The notes: generated by a model not told the origin, from the sequence alone. 64,000 nucleotides of DNA from an unicellular cyanobacterium SU2 (GCA_002110465.1 NEED01000023.1:1-64000), one strand, 5' to 3'. Positions 36,813 to 47,328 are shown, numbered from the stretch's first letter. A program made the numbers and translations.

Positions 36813-36923
36813 GATACTTGTGGAGGGGAATCTGGACGAGGCGATCCTCCCAACTAACGGGGAGATCAACGAGACAAACCCAATGAAGCAAGAATCCCAC
36901 GTGGTTAAACCCGTGGGAGTATC
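36813..36923 (+). mobile_element. Orphan IS200/IS605 right end with an omega-RNA-like tail
   Basis: A short frame DTCGGESGRGDPPN followed by TAA (36813-36857) resembles a TnpB C-terminus. It is followed by a region ending in CAAACCCAATGAAGCAAGAA and the hairpin TCCCACG/CGTGGGA (near 36895-36918), then GAGTATCC. This layout matches the 3' end of cyanobacterial tnpB elements, from which the guide (omega) RNA is made. No tnpB body is adjacent. It lies 45 bases before pyrH, so it may now be part of the pyrH leader. Confidence 0.65.
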
Positions 36924-36941
36924 CATAGAGATAAATTCTAG

Positions 36942-38226
<1,285 letters not shown>

Positions 38227-38262
38227 TTAGTCAAACCTTTCTATCTATTTGAAGTCAGCCTA

Positions 38263-38291
38263 AGTAGGGGCTTTAAAATGAAACCCCTACT
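38263..38291 (+). terminator. Hairpin after frr
   Basis: Perfect 8-bp stem AGTAGGGG/CCCCTACT with a 13-base loop, about 35 bases after the frr stop. No T-run follows, so this may be a stability or attenuating hairpin rather than a complete terminator. Confidence 0.5.
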
Positions 38292-38410
38292 AGATTAAGA
38301 CGAAGTGCAGATCAATAAAGAGAAAATCCATCTAAAAATTAATTTAGTCGGGATGGCTTCAACATTAACAGTAACAGACAAGAAGCAGCCAAGGAGGTTA
38401 ATTAATATCT

Positions 38411-38851
38411 ATGAAATTTCGAGTGATCGCGACTATTTTAATTGCCTGTCTTCTATGGCTATCAAGTTGGTTAATGACTCCATCAGCAATAGCCTTAACT
38501 CCCATCAAACTATTTGATGTGGACTACCAAGATTGTCCTCCTGAATTAGCCGAAGGCAATGTTACCAGTGGAGGCTCAAGTTTACCTGCTAGTTGTTATA
38601 TTGTTACTGGAAAAGCTAAAAACACATCTGGAAAAACTGTCTATGATGCGGATGTTTTTGGACGCATTCTGGATGCTAATAATGAGCCAGTCTTGCAAAA
38701 CCGGAGTCGGGTGGGTTCAATTACTGAAGTCCCTCCAGGGGTCAGCGATTTTGAACTAAGGATTACTGTTCCAGCCAATCAACCAACCCCCCTTAAATTA
38801 AAGCAATTCAAAGCTTCTGGGTTTACCAGTAAAGTAACGCCTATTTTTTAA
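38411..38851 (+). CDS. Secreted FxLYD-like protein of unknown function
   Basis: 146 residues. A signal peptide (IATILIACLLWLSSWLMTP) with cleavage near SAIA leads to a beta-rich domain. GKAKNTSGKTVYDADVFGRI and GVSDFELRITVPAN give the pattern of FxLYD/DUF3426-like immunoglobulin-type modules. Two Cys (in QDCPPE and PASCYIV) could form a disulfide. AAGGAGG lies about 18 bases upstream of the ATG. It is probably periplasmic or lumenal; no partner is evident. Confidence 0.65.
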   Translation: MKFRVIATILIACLLWLSSWLMTPSAIALTPIKLFDVDYQDCPPELAEGNVTSGGSSLPASCYIVTGKAKNTSGKTVYDADVFGRILDANNEPVLQNRSRVGSITEVPPGVSDFELRITVPANQPTPLKLKQFKASGFTSKVTPIF

Positions 38852-38859
38852 GCTTGACC

Positions 38860-39138
38860 CTAGAGGATAGCAGGGACTTGGGTAAGCATTGAGGAAATAA
38901 ACTGCAGTGCCAAAATGGCTAGGATAGGAGACAGGTCTAAACCACCCAAGGGAGGGATAATAGACCGAAAAACATTGAGATAAGGGTCAGTAATTGGGCT
39001 TAGGAAAGCCATTGCGCTGTAAGCCCACTCAGCAGTTTGGAACCACGAGAGTAAGATTCTCACAAATATCAACAGTAAATAGATATTGATGGACTTGATC
39101 AAGGTTTCAATAATTAATGCGGCAGCCATAAGTTTCAA
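38860..39138 (-). CDS. YggT-family membrane protein (YlmG/Ycf19-like)
   Basis: 92 residues with two hydrophobic segments (INIYLLLIFVRILLSWF, and a second near LSPILAILALQFISSML). It has the family signature LLSWFQTAEW ... ITDPYLNVFRSIIPPLGGLD. YlmG/Ycf19 proteins are linked to membrane organisation, cell division and thylakoid or cytochrome assembly. It converges with the FxLYD gene, 8 bases apart. Confidence 0.9.
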   Translation of the reverse strand: MKLMAAALIIETLIKSINIYLLLIFVRILLSWFQTAEWAYSAMAFLSPITDPYLNVFRSIIPPLGGLDLSPILAILALQFISSMLTQVPAIL

Positions 39139-39191
39139 TCTTCCTGGATTAGTTGATTACAATTATACAAATTGATCTTATCAGTTTTCTG

Positions 39192-39226
39192 AAAAAAGCC
39201 CCTAACCGATAAAGTATTCGGGGCTT
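39192..39226 (-). terminator. Terminator after the YqeY-domain gene
   Basis: On the minus strand AAGCCCC (39226-39220) pairs with GGGGCTT (39202-39196) and is followed by TTTT. It lies about 85 bases beyond the YqeY stop. Confidence 0.8.
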
Positions 39227-39311
39227 CCATTAAAGGTAAGAGACTTCTGTACTGTCTTACAGGGGAAAAAGACGAACGAACTTATTCCCATTCGTAGCAA
39301 CAACTTAGTTT

Positions 39312-40448
39312 CTAGGCTAATTTTGCTTTAACTAACGCTTGAACTTTTTTTCCGTCGGCTTTCCCTTTTAGCTGTTGCATCGCAGGTCCCATAACTTTCC
39401 CCATATCTTTAGGAGAAGTAGCACCGACATCTGCAATAATATCATCGATAATCTGACTAATTTCTTCTTCAGACGCTTGAGCAGGTAAATAGGTTTCGAT
39501 AATGGCTAGTTCTTGTGCTTCTTTATCAGCCAGGTCATCTCGACCCCCTTGACGATACTGTTCTATCGAGTCCCGACGCTGTTTTGCTTGTTGCGCTAAA
39601 AGTTCAAGTTCCTGTTCTGAAGTTAAGGTTTCTTGTCCGTCAGGACGAACTGCAACCTCCTTTTCGAGGACAGCTTTTTTAATGCTTCTGATGGTTTCCA
39701 AGCGAATTTTGTCCTTCGCTTTCATAGCTGTTTTGATATCTTCAGTTAACCGTTCTTTAAGTCTTACTGACTCTGAGATTGACTCAGATCGTTTTTCGGC
39801 TTCAGAAGTCGGTTCTGCGGGTTCTTCTTTGACTTCCGCGATAGAGGTTTCTACTTCTAGTTCAGCAGTTGGTTCTTCCTCTACCTCCGGGACAGGAGTT
39901 TCTACTTCAGCTTTCGGTTCAGGTTCAGCAGTTGATTCTTCTTGTACTTCAGCAACAGGAGTTTCTACTTTAGCTTTCGGTTCAGGGTCAGCAGTTGATT
40001 CTTCTTGTACTTCCTCTACTTCCGGGACAGAGGTTTCTACTTCAGCTTCGGGAGTTGGTTCGATTTTCGATTTGGGAGGGTTAACTAAAGTCATTTCTTT
40101 AGTCTTTTTCTCCTTTAGTTTTGATTTCTCCAGAGAAGACGTTGTTGAACCAGAAACTAAGGAAGATAACTCTCCTGTTAAAGAAAGTTGCTTAATAATA
40201 CCTTTATCGAGGTTGGTTTTATCTTTTTCTTGAGATAGTGCAACAATTTTTTTTGCTATTTGATTAGCAACGTTCTCAGCTTGCTCAAAAGAGGTAAAAG
40301 GTTCTTTTGCAAATTGCTTAACTAAAAGTTCTAATTCTTTATCCCCCGTGCGGGTACTAGGATTAATTCCATGGTTAGCAACTACTCTTCTGATTTTCTT
40401 TTTCAGAAACTTGACTAATTTAGTACCTTTAAGAACCTGTTGAGTCAT
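39312..40448 (-). CDS. GatB/YqeY-domain protein with a long acidic repeat extension
   Basis: The C-terminal 150 residues are a complete YqeY domain (RLTEDIKTAMKAKDKIRLET, later PKDMGKVMGPAMQQLKGKAD), a domain shared with the GatB amidotransferase tail. Ahead of it lie a basic N-terminal unit (about 1-95) and four imperfect Glu/Pro-rich repeats of type VETPVxEV-EE-TAEPEPKAE (about 135-220). YqeY proteins are normally about 150 residues, so the extension is unusual. ATG 40448 has GAGG 11 bases upstream; ATG 40472 is the alternative start. Confidence 0.82.
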   Translation of the reverse strand: MTQQVLKGTKLVKFLKKKIRRVVANHGINPSTRTGDKELELLVKQFAKEPFTSFEQAENVANQIAKKIVALSQEKDKTNLDKGIIKQLSLTGELSSLVSGSTTSSLEKSKLKEKKTKEMTLVNPPKSKIEPTPEAEVETSVPEVEEVQEESTADPEPKAKVETPVAEVQEESTAEPEPKAEVETPVPEVEEEPTAELEVETSIAEVKEEPAEPTSEAEKRSESISESVRLKERLTEDIKTAMKAKDKIRLETIRSIKKAVLEKEVAVRPDGQETLTSEQELELLAQQAKQRRDSIEQYRQGGRDDLADKEAQELAIIETYLPAQASEEEISQIIDDIIADVGATSPKDMGKVMGPAMQQLKGKADGKKVQALVKAKLA

Positions 40449-40708
40449 TATTTTCTCTACCTCAATGTACATCTATAAAATTGCGCTTTCATGTTAAAGC
40501 AATTTGATAAAGTATAGATTAAGAAAACCTCGAAAATTTTTCAACTAAGTCAAGTCGATTTTTTATAAGTGAGTACATAAAATTAATTGCACATCAAGCT
40601 AGACTAAAAACCTGATTATATAAGCATTGTAGGAAATTAAAGTGTGCAATTAATTAAGTTTAGGTACTTATCTACATTTTTTAACTTTGTTGTTAACTAT
40701 CTACTTAT

Positions 40709-41347
40709 CTACTCACTAGGGGTGGTCGCTGTTGGAGGAGTCCCAAAAGGAACATCAACAAACCCTAGTTCATATAATTGCTGATAGCATTTTTTACCTA
40801 AATCAGTTGTGGGGTTTTGAGAACGAATAACTTGGATTAATAGGGGAACAGCCAATTCTGGTTTATCTTGCGCTCGGTGAACAAGGGCTAACTTATAGGT
40901 AGCTGAATCGCGCATTTGACCTGTTTTTAACGCGCTATTTCGTTGAGATTCATAAATATCACTATCAATTCCAGAAAAACTATTGGCTAATTGTAAATAG
41001 AAGTTGGATAACTGATTATAAATTTTGCGAGCTTGCTGAAGTTTACTAGCAGCTAAGTCATAGTTTTCACTATTAACAGCTTCATTGGCTTCTGAAATTA
41101 GTCTTTGAGCTCCTTGTAAGCTAAGCAAACTATCAGCTTGAGTTAGGGGACGCAAATTAGACGGGTCGCTGAGATCTTCCTCTGGGGTTTCTCCTTCATT
41201 GTCTGAGGTGGGTGATTCAGTAGCCTCCCCACTTTCAGAGTTGACAGAGGGCATTTGAGCCTGTACTGGACTTGATGGGATAATTAATACCAACAAGGTA
41301 ACCATCAGACTATTAAAACTGAAGCAGCGTATTAACACCTTTAACAT
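40709..41347 (-). CDS. Secreted TPR-like protein of unknown function
   Basis: 212 residues. A signal peptide (MVTLLVLIIPSSPVQA) is followed by an acidic Ser/Glu linker (about 32-70) and a helical part. EANEAVNSENYDLAASKLQQ, then YNQLSNFYLQLANSF and LALVHRAQDKPELAVPLLIQ, suggests tetratricopeptide-type helix pairs. It is probably a periplasmic or lumenal scaffold. It stands alone, 175 bases from the next gene on the same strand. Confidence 0.6.
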   Translation of the reverse strand: MLKVLIRCFSFNSLMVTLLVLIIPSSPVQAQMPSVNSESGEATESPTSDNEGETPEEDLSDPSNLRPLTQADSLLSLQGAQRLISEANEAVNSENYDLAASKLQQARKIYNQLSNFYLQLANSFSGIDSDIYESQRNSALKTGQMRDSATYKLALVHRAQDKPELAVPLLIQVIRSQNPTTDLGKKCYQQLYELGFVDVPFGTPPTATTPSE

Positions 41348-41522
41348 AACAGGACTCGCTCAAGCCGAGTTTGAGTAAAACAAATTATGAATACTTGAGA
41401 TATGTTAACATTTGTTCTTACATTTTTACTTTTTAGTTAATCTTTTTACTGTTGATTAATCCTCCGAATCAAGAGGTAGCCTATAGGGAGAGGGAATTAT
41501 CCTAGCCAATCAAGTGGATGGG

Positions 41523-42803
41523 TCAATTTAACTGTTCTTTAAGAATTTTGGCGATCGCCTTGGCGGCTCCTGGTTGTCCCCGGACTTGTAGTAAGCGATG
41601 GCGCATTTTCTCTAATTTAATAGGATTAGAAAGCCACTCTAAGACTAATTGGGCGACATCAGACGGTTGAAGTTCTCCCACTAATTCCGGCACAATTTCT
41701 TCGTTAGCCCAAATATTTGGCCAAGCAAATAGTCGTCCTTGTTTGAGTACCATTAAATTAATGGCTTTAGCCAAGCTTCCCCCGACTAAGGGCAAACTCG
41801 CTAAAATCCCCGGAATCCCATCCCAAGTCCGCATGGCATCTAGTTGTTGAGTCGGAAGTAAGACAATCATAGGAATGCCTAATGCTCCTAATTCGGCAGT
41901 GTTAGCCCCCACAGTCGTTAAAGCTAAACACGAGTGACACAGGTGATCATGGGCAGGAAAATGGGTAATTAATTCTACTTGGAGTCCGTTGGGGGTTTCA
42001 AGTCGGGGAGGTTGAGAAGAGTCAGAATTAGTCATCACTAATTTAGCACTGACTCCCCCCATCTTCATCACTAGAGGATTTCGATTAGGATCAGCAAAGG
42101 TAGCTAAGGAAGATAAATCTAAGGTAGGGGCAACAGGGAGAATAAAGCGGGTTTGAGGTCTTTTTTGATAAACTTCTTGGGCGATCGCTAAACATAAGGG
42201 AACCCCCTGCATCAATTTTCCCGGTTTTGACCCTGGTAGAATGCTGATGGTCGGTGAAGTAGGTAAATTAGGATATTGTGAATTTGTGGGAATAATATCT
42301 GCCATTAAATCCCCTACTACAGTCAATTTATGTTGATAAGGTCGGGGAATTGGCTTAATCACCTCTGCATTCATGACCCCAAAGTGATCAATCCAACGAT
42401 ACCAACGGGCTTCCCATTCAGCATAAATGACGGTGCGGTAGCCTAATCGTTTACCGAGTAGCACCGGATAAAATTGATCACCGCCTAGAAATAAGACAAT
42501 TCCCTGTTGATGCCAGTTCCAATGATCAACTGTTTTGCCCCAGAGAAGAAAATCAAAAAAATGCTCACTTGACTGAACCCGATCAACTTCTGGGTAGCGA
42601 CGGGCAATGGCGGCTTCTTGACCAGTAGCATGAGGACAAGGAGATAACATCACCGAAATTCGCAGTTGAGATCGATCCCAACCGAGGGTTTCTCGTATCG
42701 CTTTGACCACAGGACGTACCCAGGTGGTGACTTCTCCTGGCCCGTTAGACAAAATAAGAATATCAGCAGGTTGCATTGATAGTTGTTGATCCTTGTTTAG
42801 CAC
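41523..42803 (-). CDS. Lipid-A-disaccharide synthase-related protein
   Basis: 426 residues, GT-B-like. ADILILSNGPGEVTTWVRPV at the N-terminus resembles LpxB. PTISILPGSKPGKLMQGVPL holds the nucleotide-sugar loop, and TTVGANTAELGALGIPMIVL is the C-terminal donor site. Cyanobacteria have this LpxB-related family separately from true lpxB. The substrate is unproven. GTG 42803 or ATG 42776 could be the start. Confidence 0.8.
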   Translation of the reverse strand: MLNKDQQLSMQPADILILSNGPGEVTTWVRPVVKAIRETLGWDRSQLRISVMLSPCPHATGQEAAIARRYPEVDRVQSSEHFFDFLLWGKTVDHWNWHQQGIVLFLGGDQFYPVLLGKRLGYRTVIYAEWEARWYRWIDHFGVMNAEVIKPIPRPYQHKLTVVGDLMADIIPTNSQYPNLPTSPTISILPGSKPGKLMQGVPLCLAIAQEVYQKRPQTRFILPVAPTLDLSSLATFADPNRNPLVMKMGGVSAKLVMTNSDSSQPPRLETPNGLQVELITHFPAHDHLCHSCLALTTVGANTAELGALGIPMIVLLPTQQLDAMRTWDGIPGILASLPLVGGSLAKAINLMVLKQGRLFAWPNIWANEEIVPELVGELQPSDVAQLVLEWLSNPIKLEKMRHRLLQVRGQPGAAKAIAKILKEQLN

Positions 42804-42978
42804 AATATCCCATTCTTCAATATTTTTAGCTTAGCGATCGCAGTTTCTCTTGACGTTTCGACACTCAGAGGATTGTCTTATTTCCTCCCCATTATGGCGA
42901 GCCATTTGCTATCCTAAGACCTAATGAGTGAATTTGCTTAATTTTCTCTTAAACCACTTTTAGCTAAAAAAACAAACT

Positions 42979-43542
42979 ATGAATAAGAATCGTTTATTTA
43001 TCCTCAATTTTCTTCCTAAGCGTCTTATTTCTGCCTTAGCTGTCTCTGGTTGTTTATTAACTGGCTTACAAGCTCTTACTTGGGCAGGAAGCAATCCTGG
43101 GTTAACCATTTTTAGTGGAGTTGAAGACCGTAAGGATATCCTTAATTATCATTTGGATTTTAATGGCCGCCCCAGACAGGTAGGGGAACGGTATAGACTA
43201 TATGTTCCAGGGAAGAAGTTGACTCAAGGGGCAAGTAAATTTTTTATCTCTTACCTCGAAAGACCTGAATTTGATGGAAAATTTAATCTTGATAAAGTAG
43301 AAGTCCGTGTTGATGGCGAATCTTTACCCTTAAAAGAAGTATATTGGGATAAGGAAAGTCGCGTTGTTGAAATTGACTTAGAAACCCCGATCGAAGCTAG
43401 TAAAAAAGCAGAAATCGTTTTTTCTGGTGTAAAAAATCCTAGCAATGGAACTTATTATTTAATTTGTGATGTTCTCAGTTCAGGAGATATCCCCATTCGT
43501 ATGTATGTGGGAACTTGGATTGTATCAATTGAAAGAGTGTAA
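42979..43542 (+). CDS. DUF2808 secreted protein
   Basis: 187 residues. A signal peptide (ISALAVSGCLLTGLQALTWA) is followed by a beta-rich DUF2808 domain, recognised by LTIFSGVEDRKDILNYHLDF, RYRLYVPGKKL and the terminal IPIRMYVGTWIVSIERV. It is restricted largely to cyanobacteria. Function is unknown; a cell-envelope location is inferred. Confidence 0.85.
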   Translation: MNKNRLFILNFLPKRLISALAVSGCLLTGLQALTWAGSNPGLTIFSGVEDRKDILNYHLDFNGRPRQVGERYRLYVPGKKLTQGASKFFISYLERPEFDGKFNLDKVEVRVDGESLPLKEVYWDKESRVVEIDLETPIEASKKAEIVFSGVKNPSNGTYYLICDVLSSGDIPIRMYVGTWIVSIERV

Positions 43543-43589
43543 TTAGGCAATGACCCAAGTTTTTTGGGTGAAAATTAGATTATTTTAGC

Positions 43590-43620
43590 GGTCAACCATT
43601 GTTGACCATTTTTTGTTTTT
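43590..43620 (+). terminator. Terminator after the DUF2808 gene
   Basis: GGTCAAC (43590-43596), loop CATT, GTTGACC (43601-43607), then a T-rich run. It is also positioned to end the convergent TreT transcript from the other side. Confidence 0.85.
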
Positions 43621-43623
43621 TAA

Positions 43624-44859
43624 TTACAATTCAATTCTTCCTTTAGCGTTATCAACTAAACCTACCATTAAGGTTAAATATTCTCTAAGTTGGCGGGTCA
43701 TTAAAAAGTTTTCTCGAACAAACTCTTTAGCCTTTTTTCCCATGGCTTGTAACTGATCAGTTTGTTTTAATAAATAGCGAATACGCAATGCTGTTCCCTC
43801 TGGCGTATTAACCAAAAATCCTGTATGGTAATTGATTACTTGTAAACAAATTCCTCCTGTATTACCCCCAATAACGGGTTTTCCCTTCCACATCCCCTCA
43901 GTCACCGTTAAACCAAACCCTTCTTTAGTAGACTTTTGAATAATAATATCAGCCGCTCTTTGTAGGGCATTAATCGTACGATGAGCATCAGAAGGAAGGG
44001 ACAATACATGAATATCCTTATCTCCATCAGCCGCCGCTTTAACCTCTTCTAAAACCAATTTTCCTTCAGGATCATCCGTGGCACTTCCTCCAGCTAAAAC
44101 TAATTGTAAGGTAGGAATAAATTTAGTGGCTAATCGATAGGCTTGGATAACGCCTACAGGATCTTTAAAACGATCAAAACGGGAAATTTGAACCAATAAA
44201 GGACGCTGAAGATCAATCGAAAATTCCTGGCAAACTGACTCAATTTCTGCGGGATCAAGCTCTATATTTTTATCACTCAGGGGATCAATACTAGGAGGAA
44301 CAATATATTCTCGATGGGGCAAATCTCTGGCAAAAGTAGCTAAGGAAAAAATACTGGCATTATAGGGAACTAAAAACGGTTTAAGGGTTCTCCAAACAGG
44401 ACGATAAGGACGACTAGCATTAATATGACATCGCCATACCCATTTACCCTGACGTTGAGGAAAATATTTAATTAAAGCAGCCGGTTGGGGGTCATGAATA
44501 AACACAAACGGGGCAGATTCTAAAAGCGGTCGATATTCTTCGGCGTTTTGGGCATTTACCTGCTCATAATGTTGCCACCAATCATCAGAAATTTCTACAG
44601 ATTTTCCTTGAAGGGCGTTGTGCATTTTTTTCGTCCCTTCAAAAAAATATTCATCTCCTCGAATCACCTCCCAACAAGCATCAATCCCCAATTCCCGCAT
44701 TAACGGAACAAATTTAGTTAAAATCTCTGCCACACCTCCTCCCACGGCTGTAGAATTAATATGAACGACTTTCATCCCTTTAAGGGGTGCAGCGAGTTGC
44801 TTGAGATGGTCGATCGCTGATTCTCCACAGACTTGAGTGTAAGTATCGAGTAAATTCAT
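43624..44859 (-). CDS. Trehalose synthase / TreT-type glycosyltransferase (GT4)
   Basis: 411 residues from ATG 44859 (MNLLDTYTQVCGESAIDHL); the longer frame to 44946 shadows the upstream gene's end. The GT-B halves are seen in VVHINSTAVGGGVAEIL (acceptor side) and QISRFDRFKDPVGVIQAY with QKSTKEGFGLTVTEGMWKGK (donor site, EGFGLT glutamates). This matches TreT, which joins NDP-glucose and glucose to trehalose. It is the last gene of a leftward trehalase-DUF5752-TreT operon. Confidence 0.88.
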   Translation of the reverse strand: MNLLDTYTQVCGESAIDHLKQLAAPLKGMKVVHINSTAVGGGVAEILTKFVPLMRELGIDACWEVIRGDEYFFEGTKKMHNALQGKSVEISDDWWQHYEQVNAQNAEEYRPLLESAPFVFIHDPQPAALIKYFPQRQGKWVWRCHINASRPYRPVWRTLKPFLVPYNASIFSLATFARDLPHREYIVPPSIDPLSDKNIELDPAEIESVCQEFSIDLQRPLLVQISRFDRFKDPVGVIQAYRLATKFIPTLQLVLAGGSATDDPEGKLVLEEVKAAADGDKDIHVLSLPSDAHRTINALQRAADIIIQKSTKEGFGLTVTEGMWKGKPVIGGNTGGICLQVINYHTGFLVNTPEGTALRIRYLLKQTDQLQAMGKKAKEFVRENFLMTRQLREYLTLMVGLVDNAKGRIEL

Positions 44860-44924
44860 GATCTTAACCTGATAAAAGACGATGGATTTCTGTGTTCTCG
44901 ATTGTTGTCTCCTACCTCCTGCTT

Positions 44925-45626
44925 TTAACTTAATTCCCCACAACAATTATTAAAAATCTGAGTAAGCTGTTGACGAAGTTCGGTTAGGGTCGAAAAATAA
45001 AGATCGAGAGCCGCTAATTGTTGACAAATATCATCATATTTTCCATTAAATCCTGTTAACCAGGCACGAAAATCATCACTGCGATCGCTCAAACGTCGTC
45101 TGGCATCAATGAAATGATAGAAAATACTACTGGTAGATAGGTTTGGTAGCAACGTTGTTAGCTCTTCTGGTTGTTGAATTCGTTTATCGGTGTCAAAAAC
45201 AACAATTTGAGACTCGATAAAAACAAAGGGTTCGGTGGCGAGTCGCCAGGGAAGAGATTCATTTTCATCCCAACGTTCTTCAATAATTTCAATTAATTCT
45301 TCTCGTAACTGTTCGAGGTTGGTATACTCACTAGGATCGACCATCGCTAAACGTTCAGCTAGTTTATCATCGTGAAGTCCCCGTCTAGCCCAAGCGGCAA
45401 AATCATTATTGTATTCTCGTTCCTCGAACAGAGGTTCTAGAAGACTTCCCCAGAAATGTTGATAAATACTATCCTCACTCACAATATTCAAGTCATCTCG
45501 TAATTCTTTGAGGTTAAATGCCCGTTTTCCCGTGGCAATGGCAATTAAGGCACAATCTTTGAGGACAAAAGGAGTTTGTTCTGTTGACTGCTTTTGAGTT
45601 GACTTCCTTTTAACATGATTAACCAT
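44925..45626 (-). CDS. DUF5752-family protein
   Basis: 233 residues, soluble, built of two similar halves. Each contains a stretch like SIYQHFWGSLLEPLFEE or SIFYHFIDARRRLSDRSDD followed by an FAAW/FRAWL pair and a -LRE/RQQL helix. DUF5752 proteins are typically encoded beside TreT-like synthases, as here, which suggests a regulatory or scaffold role. The gene starts 42 bases after trehalase, so they are co-transcribed. Confidence 0.8.
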   Translation of the reverse strand: MVNHVKRKSTQKQSTEQTPFVLKDCALIAIATGKRAFNLKELRDDLNIVSEDSIYQHFWGSLLEPLFEEREYNNDFAAWARRGLHDDKLAERLAMVDPSEYTNLEQLREELIEIIEERWDENESLPWRLATEPFVFIESQIVVFDTDKRIQQPEELTTLLPNLSTSSIFYHFIDARRRLSDRSDDFRAWLTGFNGKYDDICQQLAALDLYFSTLTELRQQLTQIFNNCCGELS

Positions 45627-45668
45627 ACTTTTATCCTCCTTATCCTCCCGACACTTCCCAGACTTTCT

Positions 45669-47210
45669 CTAAATCACTCCATCTCGTTCTAACATCGCTA
45701 ACAGATCTAAAACGACCCCATTAGTCCAACCGAAACCGATTTCATTGGAACTATAGCCAAAGAAAATCTCATCAGAGACATCGGCCGAGCATTTTTCGAC
45801 ATCGTACTTTTCTACTATCGTGCCACTGGTCAGAAATTCTTGAAGCACTAGCTTAATAAATTTAAAAGCAATGCGGTGAGCATCTTGAACAAAACCGTAG
45901 CGACGCAACCCATGAACCGCCATTAAATGTAGGGGAGCCCACCCAAAAGGAGCATCCCATTGATTCCCTGAGACGTGGGTACTGGTTAAAAGTCCTCCAG
46001 GAGCCTCAAATTTCGGTAAATTATTGGCTACCAATTGCGCTTGGGGGGGAGAAGCAATACCAGCCCAAAGGGGAAAAAAGGTGGTGGCAAATTCATAGGG
46101 ACGACATTGGCTGGTGCGAAAATTGTAGTCAAAATAAAACCCCGATTTTTGCTCCCAAAGATACTGAGTAATGGCATTACGGCGATTTTTAGCGTGGTTA
46201 AGCCAATAGGGAACGGCATGATCGTAACCAAGTATCCGTTGTATCTCGGCTATATCTAACTCCATTTGATAAAGAAAGGAATTCAGACAAACGGGGGCAT
46301 AGTGAATGATATCAATACTAAAAGGCCCAAAACGGTTCGTGGGATCAAACCCCGATTCTCGCATCGAGCGATCGCCTCGATAAAATAATTCAGTTAAGCA
46401 ATCTTGATGGCGATCGTAATACAGACTGACATCGTAATCTTCAACATGGAAATGACGATAATATTCTTGAACTCGTTCATAATGGTTTCGTCCTGCGTCA
46501 TCGAGTTCTGAACTCACTACTTCTGGGGCTGGCCCTGTCCCTAACGCATTATAGTGGGATAATCCGGTTGCTTGGTTGAGGTGTGGGGGAACCGTCCAGT
46601 AGAAATAATAACTTTCCACAGTCGGTAAAAGCGATCGCAACCACTCTACATCCTGGGTATGAGCAAATAAGCCTAAAATCATCAGCGTTAGCACGGGGGG
46701 TTGGGAACGGTTGAGCATATAGGTGCGATTTGCGTTGAGAATCGTTCCATAGTGTTCAATTTCGTAGATAAATTGGTCAACCATACTTTGGGCTAACTCG
46801 ATTTCTCCATCATGGAGTAATCCCAGGTTAATGAAATAACTGTCCCACCCATAGAGTTCGTTAAATCGTCCCCCAGGAACGACATAGTCCCCAGGAAGGT
46901 AGAGGAGTCCATGTTCTTTGATTTGATCGACTTCTGGGGGTAAAATTCGCAGTTCAATTTCTTTAAATTCTTCTGGTGTTAGGACTTGACGCAGCGTTTT
47001 TTCCACCTGATCGTAATTTTCTTTGGCGGATAAGTAAACTGGTAGGGGATGATTCGCAATAGCTTCAATTTTGGGATCTTTAGCGGCTTGAACAAGATGC
47101 TGATGGGAGCGAGTGAGGGTTTTCCAGGTTTGCTTAATATAGTCTCTGAGAGGTTCAAGCTGTTGGAGAGAAAGAGATGACGGCTCAGAAAAAGAAAGGG
47201 AACTGCTCAT
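45669..47210 (-). CDS. Alpha,alpha-trehalase, glycoside hydrolase family 37
   Basis: 513 residues. Both family signatures are present: PGGRFNELYGWDSYF near residues 115-129, containing the catalytic-domain Arg/Asp region, and QWDAPFGWAPLHLM near 398-411. It hydrolyses trehalose to two glucose. There is no signal peptide, so it acts in the cytoplasm. It is the first gene of the operon that also encodes a TreT-like synthase, so synthesis and breakdown share one transcript. A HIP1-like site lies inside. Confidence 0.93.
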   Translation of the reverse strand: MSSSLSFSEPSSLSLQQLEPLRDYIKQTWKTLTRSHQHLVQAAKDPKIEAIANHPLPVYLSAKENYDQVEKTLRQVLTPEEFKEIELRILPPEVDQIKEHGLLYLPGDYVVPGGRFNELYGWDSYFINLGLLHDGEIELAQSMVDQFIYEIEHYGTILNANRTYMLNRSQPPVLTLMILGLFAHTQDVEWLRSLLPTVESYYFYWTVPPHLNQATGLSHYNALGTGPAPEVVSSELDDAGRNHYERVQEYYRHFHVEDYDVSLYYDRHQDCLTELFYRGDRSMRESGFDPTNRFGPFSIDIIHYAPVCLNSFLYQMELDIAEIQRILGYDHAVPYWLNHAKNRRNAITQYLWEQKSGFYFDYNFRTSQCRPYEFATTFFPLWAGIASPPQAQLVANNLPKFEAPGGLLTSTHVSGNQWDAPFGWAPLHLMAVHGLRRYGFVQDAHRIAFKFIKLVLQEFLTSGTIVEKYDVEKCSADVSDEIFFGYSSNEIGFGWTNGVVLDLLAMLERDGVI

Positions 47211-47328
47211 AGTCTGGAAAATATGGAAATCTTGTTATTTTTATTATCCTCAATGTATCAATTAGATTAGTATATTTTTTGAAGGTGGGGAAATTTTAGT
47301 TTAAAAGTATCTGAATAACCAGAAAATT

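Noticed and set aside
39682-40233. A 183-codon Ser/Thr/Val-rich plus-strand frame opposite the YqeY repeat region
   Set aside because: It is the complementary reading of the Glu/Pro-rich repeats and has no SD or domain.
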